Shown piece after piece: positions 37,338 through 45,898 of a stretch of DNA of 64,000 nt. The notes under the pieces were generated by a model. That model was not told the origin of the DNA. It did not search any database and saw only the letters and a list, made by a program, of their open reading frames with translations. Positions within the stretch are counted from its first letter, which is position 1, and each line of letters starts with the position of its first letter. Where the stretch lies: contig NZ_JAUHHC010000001.1 of the NCBI RefSeq assembly GCF_030410485.1, positions 992,001 through 1,056,000 on the forward strand, written 5' to 3'. Origin of the DNA: Roseateles violae (GTDB lineage: Bacteria > Pseudomonadota > Gammaproteobacteria > Burkholderiales > Burkholderiaceae_C). The position numbers were made by a program, and so were the translations under genes.

Positions 37338-38135
37338 GTGGATCCAGCTTCTTCTTCACCGGTTCCGAACCGACGCAATCTGGGCCGGACCTTTCGCGAG
37401 ATGTTCGAGCTGGTTCCGGCGCTGGATGAGGCCAGCGTCGAATCGGTCTACCGCATCCGCCACGAGGTCTATTGCCGCGACCTCGGCTGGGAGCCGGTGC
37501 GCGAGAACGGCCTCGAGTGCGACGTCTACGACCGCCATTCGGTCCATTGCCTGCTGCGCCGGCGCGGCAGCGGCGAGCCGGTCGGCTGCACGCGCCTGAT
37601 CCTGACCCGCCCGGATGCGCCGGGCGCGCCGCTGCCCTTCGAGCAGAGCTGCCGCGACGTGATCGACCGCTCGGTCGTCGATCCGGCGCGGCTGCCGCGC
37701 CATGCGCTGGGCGAGGTCTCGCGCCTGGCCGTGCTGCACCGCTTCCGCCAGCGCCGCGGCGAGGAGGACAAGGCGGCAGCCGTCGCCGGCGAGGATTTCG
37801 TGCCGCGCGCCGGCCATACGCGCCGCTTTCCCTTCATCCCGGTGAGTCTCTACCTGGGTGCGGCCGCGATCGCGCGCCATCTGCAGGTCGAGTATGTGTT
37901 CGTGCTGACCGAGCCGCGCCTGGCCAGCCATTTCGAGCGCATCGGCTTCGACATCCGCAGCATCGGCTCGGGCATCGAGCACCGCGGCGCGCGCGTGCCC
38001 TCGGTGCTCAGCTCCAGCAAGGTGGTCGCCGGCCTGCGGCCCTTGATCCAGCCGCTGTACGAGGTGATCGAGGATGGGGTCGAGGCGGCCTTCGAGGCGC
38101 ACCCCGAGGCGATCCGCTCGCGGCTATTGCATTAG
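37338..38135 (+). CDS. PEP-CTERM/exosortase-associated acyltransferase (N-acyl amino acid synthase-like)
   Basis: A 265-residue protein of the GNAT-like family linked to PEP-CTERM/exosortase systems. Signature segments are VYRIRHEVYCRDLGWEP near the N-terminus, HALGEVSRLAVLHRFRQRRG and EYVFVLTEPRLASHF. Relatives resemble acyl-homoserine-lactone and N-acyl amino acid synthases, using an acyl-ACP donor. GAGGAG is 5 bases before the GTG start. No exosortase, glycosyltransferase or PEP-CTERM protein is seen in this window, so it stands apart from its usual cluster. It overlaps the convergent amidotransferase gene by 12 bases. Confidence 0.82.
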   Translation: MDPASSSPVPNRRNLGRTFREMFELVPALDEASVESVYRIRHEVYCRDLGWEPVRENGLECDVYDRHSVHCLLRRRGSGEPVGCTRLILTRPDAPGAPLPFEQSCRDVIDRSVVDPARLPRHALGEVSRLAVLHRFRQRRGEEDKAAAVAGEDFVPRAGHTRRFPFIPVSLYLGAAAIARHLQVEYVFVLTEPRLASHFERIGFDIRSIGSGIEHRGARVPSVLSSSKVVAGLRPLIQPLYEVIEDGVEAAFEAHPEAIRSRLLH

Positions 38136-38897
38136 CGGCTCGCTGCTGCAGCCGCCGGCGTCCAGGCGCATCAGCGTGCCCGGCGCGATCGGCTCCCAGC
38201 CGCTGTGCTCGTCCTCCAGCGGCTCGGAGGCGACGACCAGGCCCTGCTGCGCATGCCGGTGCAGGTACAGCGAGGGCGCGCGCTTGTCGCTCGAATAGCG
38301 CACCGCGTAAAGCCGCTCGCCATCGGCCAGCGCCGCGGCGAAGCGCAGCGGCTGGGTGATCTGCAGCACCTGCATCATCGCCCGCGTCTCGCGCAGCACC
38401 TGGGCGACCGCCTCGGCCACCGTGTCGCCGATCTCCAGCCGGTTCACGATCAGCAGGAACAGCAGCTCCGAGTCGGTGGCGCCACGGCGCTCGGCATAGA
38501 GATGGTCGGGCAGGCGCGCCTCCAGCGCGCGGCGCAGCTGACCATAGCCGCCGATCTGGCCGTTGTGCATGAACAGCCAGCGGCCGTAGCGGAAGGGGTG
38601 GCAGTTCTGCCGGGCTATTGCCGTGCCGGTGGCGGCCCGCACATGGGCGAAGAAGAGCCGCGAGCGCACGCTGGCGCACAGGCCCAGCAGGTTCTCGTCC
38701 GACCAGGCCGGCATCACCTCGCGGTAGACGCCCGGCGCCTCGCGCTCGCCATACCAGCCGATGCCGAAACCATCGCCATGGGTGACGGCCTTGGCCTCCT
38801 CGGCGCGCAGCGACTGCTTGACCAGCGAGCGCTGCGGCGCGCAGACCAAGTCGTCCAGAAAGATGGCTTCACCGAGATAGGCGAGAAAACGGCACAT
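38124..38897 (-). CDS. Class II glutamine amidotransferase (YafJ-like)
   Basis: A 257-residue protein of the Gn-AT-II superfamily. Cys2 is the expected nucleophile after Met removal (MCRFLAYLG). FAHVRAAT, NCHPFRYGRWLFMHNGQI and the later GATDSELLF match the family active-site loops. It resembles YafJ and gamma-glutamyl-hercynylcysteine sulfoxide hydrolase-type enzymes, with no attached synthase domain. It may cleave a gamma-glutamyl bond; with gshA and gshB nearby a glutathione-derived substrate is possible but not shown. Confidence 0.87.
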   Translation of the reverse strand: MCRFLAYLGEAIFLDDLVCAPQRSLVKQSLRAEEAKAVTHGDGFGIGWYGEREAPGVYREVMPAWSDENLLGLCASVRSRLFFAHVRAATGTAIARQNCHPFRYGRWLFMHNGQIGGYGQLRRALEARLPDHLYAERRGATDSELLFLLIVNRLEIGDTVAEAVAQVLRETRAMMQVLQITQPLRFAAALADGERLYAVRYSSDKRAPSLYLHRHAQQGLVVASEPLEDEHSGWEPIAPGTLMRLDAGGCSSEPLMQ

Positions 38898-38964
38898 GCG
38901 CCGGCGAGCTTAAGCCTTGCGCAGCGCGCCCAGCAAGCGAAGAAGGGCCGGCTATGCTTGCCAA

Positions 38965-40137
38965 ATGCGCAAGATTTGGCTCCGCGAGCTGTCTTTGTCG
39001 GCCGCCGTGGCCGGCTTCGTTGCCGTGCTGGTGGGCTTCACCAGCTCGGTCGCCATCGTCTTCCAGGCCGCCCAGGCGCTCGGCGCGACGCCGGCGCAGA
39101 CCAGCTCCTGGATGTGGGCGCTGGGCCTGGGCATGGGCATCACCAGCCTGGGCCTGTCGCTGTGGACCCGCCAGCCGGTGCTGACCGCCTGGTCGACGCC
39201 GGGTGCCGCGCTGCTGGCCGGCACGGCGGGGGTCAGCATGCCGGAGGCGGTCGGCGCCTTCCTGGTCTGCGGCGCGCTGATCCTGCTGTTCGGTCTGACC
39301 CGCTGGTTCGAGCGGCTGATGGATCGCATCCCGCTGGCCGTCGCCTCGGCGCTGCTGGCCGGCGTGCTGGCCCGCTTCGGCCTGGACGCGGTGCTGACGG
39401 TCAAAAGCGCGCCGCTGCTGGTGCTGACGATGGCGGCCGGCTACCTGCTCGGCAAGCGCTTCTTCCCGCGCTATGCGGTGCCCGGTGTGCTGGCGGCCGG
39501 CATCGCGGTGGCGGCGGCTCAGGGGCGGCTGCGGCTGTCCGCCGTCGACTGGGGCTGGGCGCTGCCGGTGTGGACCACGCCCAGCTTCAGCATCGCGGCC
39601 CTGGTCGGCGTCGCGCTGCCGCTGTTCCTGGTGACGATGGCCTCGCAGAACCTGCCCGGCGTGGCGGCCCAGCGTGCCTCGGGCTACCAGACGCCGGTCT
39701 CGCCGACCATCTCGGTGACGGGTCTTGCCACCGTGCTGCTGGCGCCCTTCGGCGGCTATGCCTTCAATCTGGCGGCGATCACCGCGGCGATCTGCATGGG
39801 CCGCGAGGCGCACGAGGATCCGGCGCGGCGCTACACCGCCTCGGCCATGGCCGGCGTCTTCTATATCGCGGTGGGCCTGGCCGGCGGCGCGGTGGTCGGC
39901 CTGCTGGCCGCCTTCCCGCGCGAGCTGGTCGCCGCGGTGGCGGGCCTGGCCCTGCTCGGCACGATCGCCGGCGGCCTGGCCGCCGCGCTGAAGGAGGAGC
40001 GGCACCGCGACGCGGCGATCCTGACCTTTCTGGTCACGCTGTCGGGCGTCTCGCTCTTGGGCATAGGCTCGGCCTTCTGGGGCGTCGTCGCCGGCACGAT
40101 TGCGCTAACGGTGCAACACTTCAGGGCCAGACACTGA
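38965..40137 (+). CDS. benE: BenE family benzoate/H+ symporter
   Basis: A 390-residue membrane protein of the BenE family with about 11-12 hydrophobic segments. It begins LSAAVAGFVAVLVGFTSS, and contains TAWSTPGAALLAGT and LGTIAGGLAAALKEE, typical of the family. It probably takes up benzoate or a similar aromatic acid with protons. There are no benzoate dioxygenase genes nearby, so the true substrate is uncertain. gshB starts 19 bases after its stop. Confidence 0.87.
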   Translation: MRKIWLRELSLSAAVAGFVAVLVGFTSSVAIVFQAAQALGATPAQTSSWMWALGLGMGITSLGLSLWTRQPVLTAWSTPGAALLAGTAGVSMPEAVGAFLVCGALILLFGLTRWFERLMDRIPLAVASALLAGVLARFGLDAVLTVKSAPLLVLTMAAGYLLGKRFFPRYAVPGVLAAGIAVAAAQGRLRLSAVDWGWALPVWTTPSFSIAALVGVALPLFLVTMASQNLPGVAAQRASGYQTPVSPTISVTGLATVLLAPFGGYAFNLAAITAAICMGREAHEDPARRYTASAMAGVFYIAVGLAGGAVVGLLAAFPRELVAAVAGLALLGTIAGGLAAALKEERHRDAAILTFLVTLSGVSLLGIGSAFWGVVAGTIALTVQHFRARH

Positions 40138-40156
40138 GAACGAAAGACACCCATCC

Positions 40157-41107
40157 ATGAATCTGCTGTTCGTTGCCGATCCGCTCGAGGGCTTCAAGAC
40201 CTACAAGGACACGACCTTCTCGATGATGCGCGAGGCCGCGCGGCGCGGGCACCAGCTGTGGGCCTGCCACCCGGCCGATCTGGTCTGGGTGCGCGGCGCC
40301 CAGGTGACGGCGCGGGCGGCGCGCCGCGTGAGCCTGACCGGCGACGCACAGGACTGGTTCAAGGTCGAGGAGACCCGGGATCTGGTGCTGGCCGTGGGCA
40401 GCGACGCCGTCATCATGCGCAAGGACCCGCCCTTCGACAGCGAGTTCTTCTACGCGACCCATCTGCTGAGCCAGGCCGAGCGCGAGGGCGCCCGCGTCTT
40501 CAACCGGGCCGCCGCGCTGCGCGACCATCCGGAAAAGCTGGCCATCATGGAGTTCCCGCAATTCATCGCGCCGACCCTGGTGACGCGCAGCGCCGAGGCG
40601 ATCAAGGCCTTCCACGCCGAGCACCGGGACATCATCCTCAAGCCGCTGGACGGCATGGGCGGCATGGGCATCTTCCGCGTCGGCCCCGACGCGCTGAATC
40701 TCGGCTCCATCATCGAGACGCTCAACAAGGACGGCGCCGAGACGGTGATGGTGCAGCGCTATGTGCCCGAGATCGTCCAGGGTGACAAGCGCGTGCTGGT
40801 GATCGGCGGCGAGGTCGTGCCATGGTGCCTGGCGCGCATCCCGCAGGGCACGGAGATCCGTGGCAATCTGGCCGCCGGCGGCAAGGGCGTGGCCCAGCCC
40901 ATCAGCGCGCGCGACCGCGAGATCGCCGAGGGCGTCGCCGCCAAGCTGGCACCGCGCGGCATGCTCTTGATGGGCCTGGACGTGATCGGCGACTGCCTGA
41001 CCGAGATTAACGTCACCAGCCCGACCGGCTTCCAGGAGATCACGAAGCAGAGCGGCATCGACGTTGCCGCGCTCTTCATCGACGCATTGGAACGCCAGTT
41101 GCAATGA
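40157..41107 (+). CDS. gshB: Glutathione synthetase
   Basis: A 316-residue ATP-grasp enzyme with the prokaryotic GSH-S domains. Motifs include KDPPFDSEFFYATHLL, ILKPLDGMGGMGIFRV (glycine-rich ATP loop) and the closing DVIGDCLTEINVTSPTGFQE (metal and product binding). It joins glycine to gamma-glutamylcysteine. It is followed by an ATGA overlap with the FUSC gene. gshA lies upstream in the same orientation with kup, the acyltransferase and benE between. Confidence 0.95.
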   Translation: MNLLFVADPLEGFKTYKDTTFSMMREAARRGHQLWACHPADLVWVRGAQVTARAARRVSLTGDAQDWFKVEETRDLVLAVGSDAVIMRKDPPFDSEFFYATHLLSQAEREGARVFNRAAALRDHPEKLAIMEFPQFIAPTLVTRSAEAIKAFHAEHRDIILKPLDGMGGMGIFRVGPDALNLGSIIETLNKDGAETVMVQRYVPEIVQGDKRVLVIGGEVVPWCLARIPQGTEIRGNLAAGGKGVAQPISARDREIAEGVAAKLAPRGMLLMGLDVIGDCLTEINVTSPTGFQEITKQSGIDVAALFIDALERQLQ

Positions 41108-43245
41108 GCCGGCCCTGGCGGCGCCTGAGCGCGGCGCAGCTGAACGGCATCGCCGTCGCCCTGGGTGTGGCGCTGACGCAGGCGCTGATCGCCGCGCTGT
41201 TCGGCATGCCGGCCGGCCTGGCCGCCGTCGGCGGCGCCGTCTGCGCCAGCCTGCCCGATCTGCCGAATCCGCCGCGCCGCATCTGGCCGCGCGTGCTGCC
41301 GGCCGCCTTCGCCGCCGCCCTGGTCACCGCCCTGATCGGCTTCGGCCAGCGCTCGCTGCCGCTGATGATCGCCCTGGTCGCCCTGATCAGCTTTGTGTCG
41401 CTGCTGAGCATGGCCTGGGGTCCGCGCGCCGGCCCGCTGTCCTTCAGCGCCGTGCTGGCCATGGTGTTCGCGATGGCCTGGCACGCGCCGGCCGATGCGG
41501 CGGCGATCGCCGCCCATGCCGGCTGGGTGCTGCTGGGCGGTCTGGTCTATGCGCTGTGGGCGCGCGCGATGTCGCTGCTGCTGCAGCGGCGCTACGGCGA
41601 GCTGGCGCTGGCCGGCGCGCTGCGTGCGACCGAGCGGCGGCTGCGCTCGCGCGCCGTGCGCATCGCCGGCACGGTGACGCCGGCCGAGGCCAGCATCCGC
41701 GCCTCGATCGCCGACGACGTGCTGCTGGCCGAGGCCTTGCAGGCGGCGCGCGACCAGGTCTTTGCCGCGCCGCCCTCGCCACGCAGCCGCCGCCAGACCG
41801 AGGCGCTGCTGGGCCTGATCGAGCTGCGCGATCTGCTCTTGGCCAGTCGGCTGGACACCGAGCTGCTGGGCGCCGACGAGCCTGGCCGCCAATGGCGCGC
41901 GGCGCTGGCGACGACGCTTCTGCACCTGGCCGATGCGCTGGCCGGCTTTGCCGATGCGGTGGCCCTGGGCGCGCCGCTGTGCCAGGTCTCGGCCGCGCGC
42001 TGGCGCGAGGAGCTGGCCGCGCGGCTGGCCGGCGTGGCGGCGCCGGCCGACGATGCGCGCCACCATCTGGTCGACGCCCTGCAGGCGCGGCTCGGCCATA
42101 TGCTGGACGATGTCGAGGCGATGGGCCGGCGCCTGGCCGGTGATGAACTTGCCAGCAGCGCCTGGAGCGCCGAGCAGCTGCAGATGTTCGTCTCGCCCGA
42201 GGGCTGGCCGCTGGCGGCGCTGAAAGCGCATCTGAACCTGGGCTCGCCGGTGATGCGCCATGCCTTGCGGGCCGGCCTGGCACTGTCGCTGGCCTATGCG
42301 CTGGGCCATGTCTTGCCCTGGGCCGCGCACCCCTACTGGCTGATGCTCAGCGTCGCCGTCGTGCTGCGCGGCAATCTGGAGCAGACGCTGTCCCGCCGCA
42401 ACGAGCGCATCATCGGCACCGTGCTCGGCTGCCTGCTGGTGCTGCTGATCGCGCAGGTGCACGAGCGCCATCTGCTGAGCCTCGTCTTCATTGCCGCCGT
42501 CGGCACGGCCCACGCCTATGTCAACCGGCGCTACCGCGTGGCCGCGACCGCCGCCACCTTGATGGCCCTGCTGCAGCCGCTGATGCTGGCGCCGGGCAGC
42601 AATCCGGCCATCGCCGAGCGCCTGGCCGACACCGTCATCGGCGCGCTCTTGGCCTGGGCCTTCTGCTTTGTGCTGCCGTCCTGGGAGCGGCGCTCGCTGG
42701 CGCGCCTGGTCCCGCTCTTGCGCGGCGCGCTGGCCCGCCATGCGGCGAACATGCTGCGCTGGGCGCCGACGCCCGAGCAGCAGCTGAGCGCACGCCTGAG
42801 CCGCCAGCAGGCCTATGCGGCGCTGGCGGCGCTGGCCGCGGCAGCCCAGCGCACTCGCGTCGAGCCCGCCCATGTGCGCCTGCCCGAGGACCGCATCGAG
42901 GCCGTGCTGAGCCATGGCTACCGGCTGATGGCGCTGCTGGGCGCGCTGCAGCATCTGATGGGCCGGCGCGGCGAGAAGCTCGACGCCGAGCAGGCGCAGG
43001 CGGCGCTGGGTCCGGCACTGCGCGACTGCGTGGCGGCCTTGAAGCAGGAAGCCGGGATGCCGGCGGCGGCCGTCGCCGGCGAGGCACGAGAGCTGCTCGA
43101 AGAGCCCGATGCCGATGCCGGCGTCTGGCCCGAGCACCTGGGCCAGCAGGACCTGACGCCCTGGCTGCTGCGCCGCCTGCGCCTGTGCCGGCGCGAGGCG
43201 CGCGCGCTCAGCGCGGCGCTGCTGCGGCTGCCGCCGGCAGCCTAG
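41104..43245 (+). CDS. FUSC family membrane protein (YccC/YhfK-like)
   Basis: A 713-residue protein with two blocks of about six transmembrane helices (about residues 15-150 and 390-540), separated by a large helical cytosolic region. This is the layout of the FUSC/YccS/YhfK family, related to aromatic-acid efflux AaeB and plant aluminium-activated transporters. Segment HPYWLMLSVAVVLRGNLEQT and the following RRNERIIGTVLGCLLV match the second FUSC block. It probably exports organic anions. Its start overlaps the gshB stop, an unusual coupling. Confidence 0.85.
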   Translation: MSRPWRRLSAAQLNGIAVALGVALTQALIAALFGMPAGLAAVGGAVCASLPDLPNPPRRIWPRVLPAAFAAALVTALIGFGQRSLPLMIALVALISFVSLLSMAWGPRAGPLSFSAVLAMVFAMAWHAPADAAAIAAHAGWVLLGGLVYALWARAMSLLLQRRYGELALAGALRATERRLRSRAVRIAGTVTPAEASIRASIADDVLLAEALQAARDQVFAAPPSPRSRRQTEALLGLIELRDLLLASRLDTELLGADEPGRQWRAALATTLLHLADALAGFADAVALGAPLCQVSAARWREELAARLAGVAAPADDARHHLVDALQARLGHMLDDVEAMGRRLAGDELASSAWSAEQLQMFVSPEGWPLAALKAHLNLGSPVMRHALRAGLALSLAYALGHVLPWAAHPYWLMLSVAVVLRGNLEQTLSRRNERIIGTVLGCLLVLLIAQVHERHLLSLVFIAAVGTAHAYVNRRYRVAATAATLMALLQPLMLAPGSNPAIAERLADTVIGALLAWAFCFVLPSWERRSLARLVPLLRGALARHAANMLRWAPTPEQQLSARLSRQQAYAALAALAAAAQRTRVEPAHVRLPEDRIEAVLSHGYRLMALLGALQHLMGRRGEKLDAEQAQAALGPALRDCVAALKQEAGMPAAAVAGEARELLEEPDADAGVWPEHLGQQDLTPWLLRRLRLCRREARALSAALLRLPPAA

Positions 43246-43760
43246 CCGGCGTCGCGCGGCGGCGCGACATTGCTCTCGCGCTCGTAATAGTCGACCTCGT
43301 CCTCCGCGCGGTAGATCTTGCGCAGGCCGCGCTGGCCGCGCGGGCCGGAGGCCACCAGCAGCTTGCCGGAGTCCGGGTACTCGCAGACCTCGATGTCGAC
43401 CACATTGGACAGCGCCAGATAGCGCATCGTCGTGCTGCCGGTGTTGATGATCTGGTGCGCGGTCTCGGGCCCGCCGGTCGGGCAGGCGATCACGTCGTGC
43501 CGGCGGACGGAAAAGCGTTGGTCGCCGAAGCGCAGCTCGCCCTCGCCCTCGAGGATCAGGAACATCTCCTCCTCGCCATGGTGGTTGTGGAACGGGCATT
43601 GCGCCTTGCCGGGCGGCAGCTCGGTCAGGTTGTAGCCGAGCCGCCGCGCGCCGATATGGTCGCTGATCTGGCCGCGGCGGGATGTGAAGTAGCCGTTGTC
43701 CTCGATATCGTCGAACTCGACCTCGTCGAGGTTCATCAGCGGCTTGATCGCTTCGCGCAT
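43242..43760 (-). CDS. Cupin domain-containing protein
   Basis: A 172-residue single-cupin protein. The metal-binding motif 1 is visible as CPFHNHHGEEEMFLILEGEG (two histidines and a glutamate). Motif 2 (PETAHQIINTG) has a histidine. The N-terminal segment is acidic (NLDEVEFDDIEDNG). It may be a dioxygenase or isomerase acting on a small acid; the family is too broad to say which. GGAG precedes the ATG by 7 bases. It overlaps the convergent FUSC stop and is divergent from the formaldehyde dehydrogenase gene. Confidence 0.82.
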   Translation of the reverse strand: MREAIKPLMNLDEVEFDDIEDNGYFTSRRGQISDHIGARRLGYNLTELPPGKAQCPFHNHHGEEEMFLILEGEGELRFGDQRFSVRRHDVIACPTGGPETAHQIINTGSTTMRYLALSNVVDIEVCEYPDSGKLLVASGPRGQRGLRKIYRAEDEVDYYERESNVAPPRDAG

Positions 43761-43929
43761 GGCGGACTCCGTCGGATGATGGCGATGGAACGATAGCTTA
43801 ATGAACGACCTGCCACGGCGCGGCGTGCGCTGATCGAGCCTGTCCGGACCCGCCCCGCTGCGCAGCGGCCCGATCTCGGCTATGTTCGGTGCACGGCCGC
43901 GGCCGTATCCATCCGAACAGGAGTCCCCG

Positions 43930-45042
43930 ATGATCAAGACCCGTGCCGCCGTCGCCTGGAAGGCCGGCTCCCCGCTAACGATCGAGGAGGTTCATCTGGA
44001 CGGCCCGCGCGCCGGCGAGGTGCTGGTCGAGGTCAAGGCCACCGGCATCTGCCATACCGACCACTACACCTTGTCCGGCGCCGACCCGGAAGGCCTGTTC
44101 CCGGCCATCTTGGGCCACGAGGGCGCCGGCATCGTGCTGGAGGTGGGCGAAGGCGTCCCCTGGCTGAAGCCCGGCGACCATGTGATCCCGCTCTACACGC
44201 CGGAATGCCGGCAGTGCAAGTTCTGCCTGTCGCGCAAGACCAATCTCTGCCAGGCGATCCGCGCCACCCAGGGCAAGGGCCTGATGCCGGACGGCAGCTC
44301 GCGCTTCAAGTCGGCCGACGGCCAGCCGCTGTTCCATTACATGGGCACCTCGACCTTCGCCAACCACATCGTCGTGCCCGGCATCGCCCTGGCCAAGATC
44401 CGCGAGGACGCGCCCTTCGACAAGGTCTGCTACATCGGCTGCGGCGTGACCACCGGCGTCGGCGCGGTGCTATTCACGGCCAAGGTCGAGGCCGGCGCCA
44501 CCGTCGCGGTCTTCGGCCTGGGCGGCATCGGCCTGAACGTGATCCAGGGCGCCAGGATGGTCGGCGCCGACAAGATCATCGGCGTGGACATCAACCCGGC
44601 GCGCGAGGCGATGGCGCGCCGCTTCGGCATGACGCATTTCGTCAACCCGACGGAGGTGGGCAATGTGGTCGACCACATCGTCCAGCTGACCGATGGCGGC
44701 GCCGACTACAGCTTCGAATGCGTGGGCCATACGCCGCTGATGCGCCAGGCGCTGGAATGCACGCACAAGGGCTGGGGCCGCTCCATCATCATCGGCGTCG
44801 CGCCGGCCGGTGCCGAGATCAGCACGCGGCCCTTCCAGCTGGTTACCGGCCGCAAATGGGAAGGCAGCGCCTTCGGCGGCGCCCGCGGTCGGACCGACGT
44901 ACCCCGCATCGTCGACTGGTATATGGACGGCAAGCTGAAGATCGACGAGCTGATCACGCACAAGCTGCGGCTGGAGGACATCAACGAGGGCTTTGCGCTG
45001 ATGGAGCGCGGCGAGTCCATCCGCTCGGTGGTCGAGTTCTGA
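43930..45042 (+). CDS. frmA: S-(hydroxymethyl)glutathione dehydrogenase (class III alcohol dehydrogenase)
   Basis: A 370-residue zinc alcohol dehydrogenase. Catalytic zinc ligands occur in GICHTDHYTL and GHEGAG. The four structural-zinc cysteines are in CRQCKFCLSRKTNLC. The NAD fold has GLGGIGLNVIQG. KGLMPDGSSRFKSADG is typical of class III enzymes. It oxidises S-hydroxymethylglutathione, formed from formaldehyde and glutathione, to S-formylglutathione, and also reduces S-nitrosoglutathione. AGGAG precedes the ATG. The esterase that finishes the pathway follows after 2 bases. Confidence 0.94.
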   Translation: MIKTRAAVAWKAGSPLTIEEVHLDGPRAGEVLVEVKATGICHTDHYTLSGADPEGLFPAILGHEGAGIVLEVGEGVPWLKPGDHVIPLYTPECRQCKFCLSRKTNLCQAIRATQGKGLMPDGSSRFKSADGQPLFHYMGTSTFANHIVVPGIALAKIREDAPFDKVCYIGCGVTTGVGAVLFTAKVEAGATVAVFGLGGIGLNVIQGARMVGADKIIGVDINPAREAMARRFGMTHFVNPTEVGNVVDHIVQLTDGGADYSFECVGHTPLMRQALECTHKGWGRSIIIGVAPAGAEISTRPFQLVTGRKWEGSAFGGARGRTDVPRIVDWYMDGKLKIDELITHKLRLEDINEGFALMERGESIRSVVEF

Positions 45043-45044
45043 CG

Positions 45045-45887
45045 ATGGCGATGATGGAACTGCTCAGCCAGCACGCGGCCTTCGGCGGCAGCCAGCGCTT
45101 CTACCGCCACGACTCGCGCGAGATCGGCCTGCCCATGCGCTTCGCGCTCTTCCTGCCGCCGCGGCCGCGCGCGCTGCTGGTCTATCTGGCCGGCCTGACT
45201 TGCAGCGAGGAGACCTTCACGATGAAGGCCGGCGCGCAGCAGATGGCGGCCGAGCTGGGCCTGGCGCTCTTGATGCCGGACACCAGCCCGCGCGGCGCCA
45301 ACATCCCCGGCGAGGCCGAGAGCTGGGACTTCGGCCTGGCGGCCAGTTTCTATCTCGATGCGACCGAGCCGCCCTGGAACCGCCATTGGCGGATGGAAAG
45401 CTATCTGCTCGAGGAACTGCTGCCGCGGGTGGGCGCCGAGTTCGGTCTGGCCGCGCTGCCGCTGGGCCTGTTCGGCCATTCGATGGGCGGCCATGGCGCG
45501 CTGACCCTGGCGCTGCGCCATCCGGGCCGTTTCGGCAGCGTCTCGGCCTTTGCGCCGGTCTGCGCACCGACGCAATGCCCCTGGGGCCGCAAGGCCTTCG
45601 CCGGCTATCTGGGCGCGGACGAGAGGGCCTGGGCCGCGCACGACGCCAGCCTGCTGATGCGCGTGCAGCCCCGGCCGCCCTATCCGGGCGGCATCCTGAT
45701 CGACCAGGGTCTGGCCGACAAATTCCTCGCCGAGCAGCTGCGGCCGGAGCTCTTCGAGGCCGCCTGCGCCGCCGTCGGCCAGCCGCTGACGCTGCGCCGG
45801 CACGAGGGCTATGACCACGGCTACTACTTCGTCGCCAGCTTCGTCGACGATCATCTGCAGCACCACGCGCACCAGCTGCTGGGCTGA
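45045..45887 (+). CDS. fghA: S-formylglutathione hydrolase
   Basis: A 280-residue esterase-D family hydrolase. The nucleophile is in GHSMGGHGAL, the histidine in RRHEGYDHGYYF, and the acidic residue in LIDQGLADKF. LLVYLAGLTCSEETFTMKAG near the N-terminus is typical of the family. It cleaves S-formylglutathione to formate and glutathione, the second step after the class III dehydrogenase encoded just upstream. The start at 45045 is 2 bases from that stop; ATG codons at 45051 and 45054 are alternatives. Confidence 0.93.
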   Translation: MAMMELLSQHAAFGGSQRFYRHDSREIGLPMRFALFLPPRPRALLVYLAGLTCSEETFTMKAGAQQMAAELGLALLMPDTSPRGANIPGEAESWDFGLAASFYLDATEPPWNRHWRMESYLLEELLPRVGAEFGLAALPLGLFGHSMGGHGALTLALRHPGRFGSVSAFAPVCAPTQCPWGRKAFAGYLGADERAWAAHDASLLMRVQPRPPYPGGILIDQGLADKFLAEQLRPELFEAACAAVGQPLTLRRHEGYDHGYYFVASFVDDHLQHHAHQLLG

Positions 45888-45898
45888 GCCCGGCCGCC

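Noticed and set aside
40759-43599. A 946-codon minus-strand open frame opposite gshB and the FUSC gene
   Set aside because: GC-driven shadow frame; its sequence is repetitive in Gln, Arg and Ala, and both real genes show complete domains on the plus strand.
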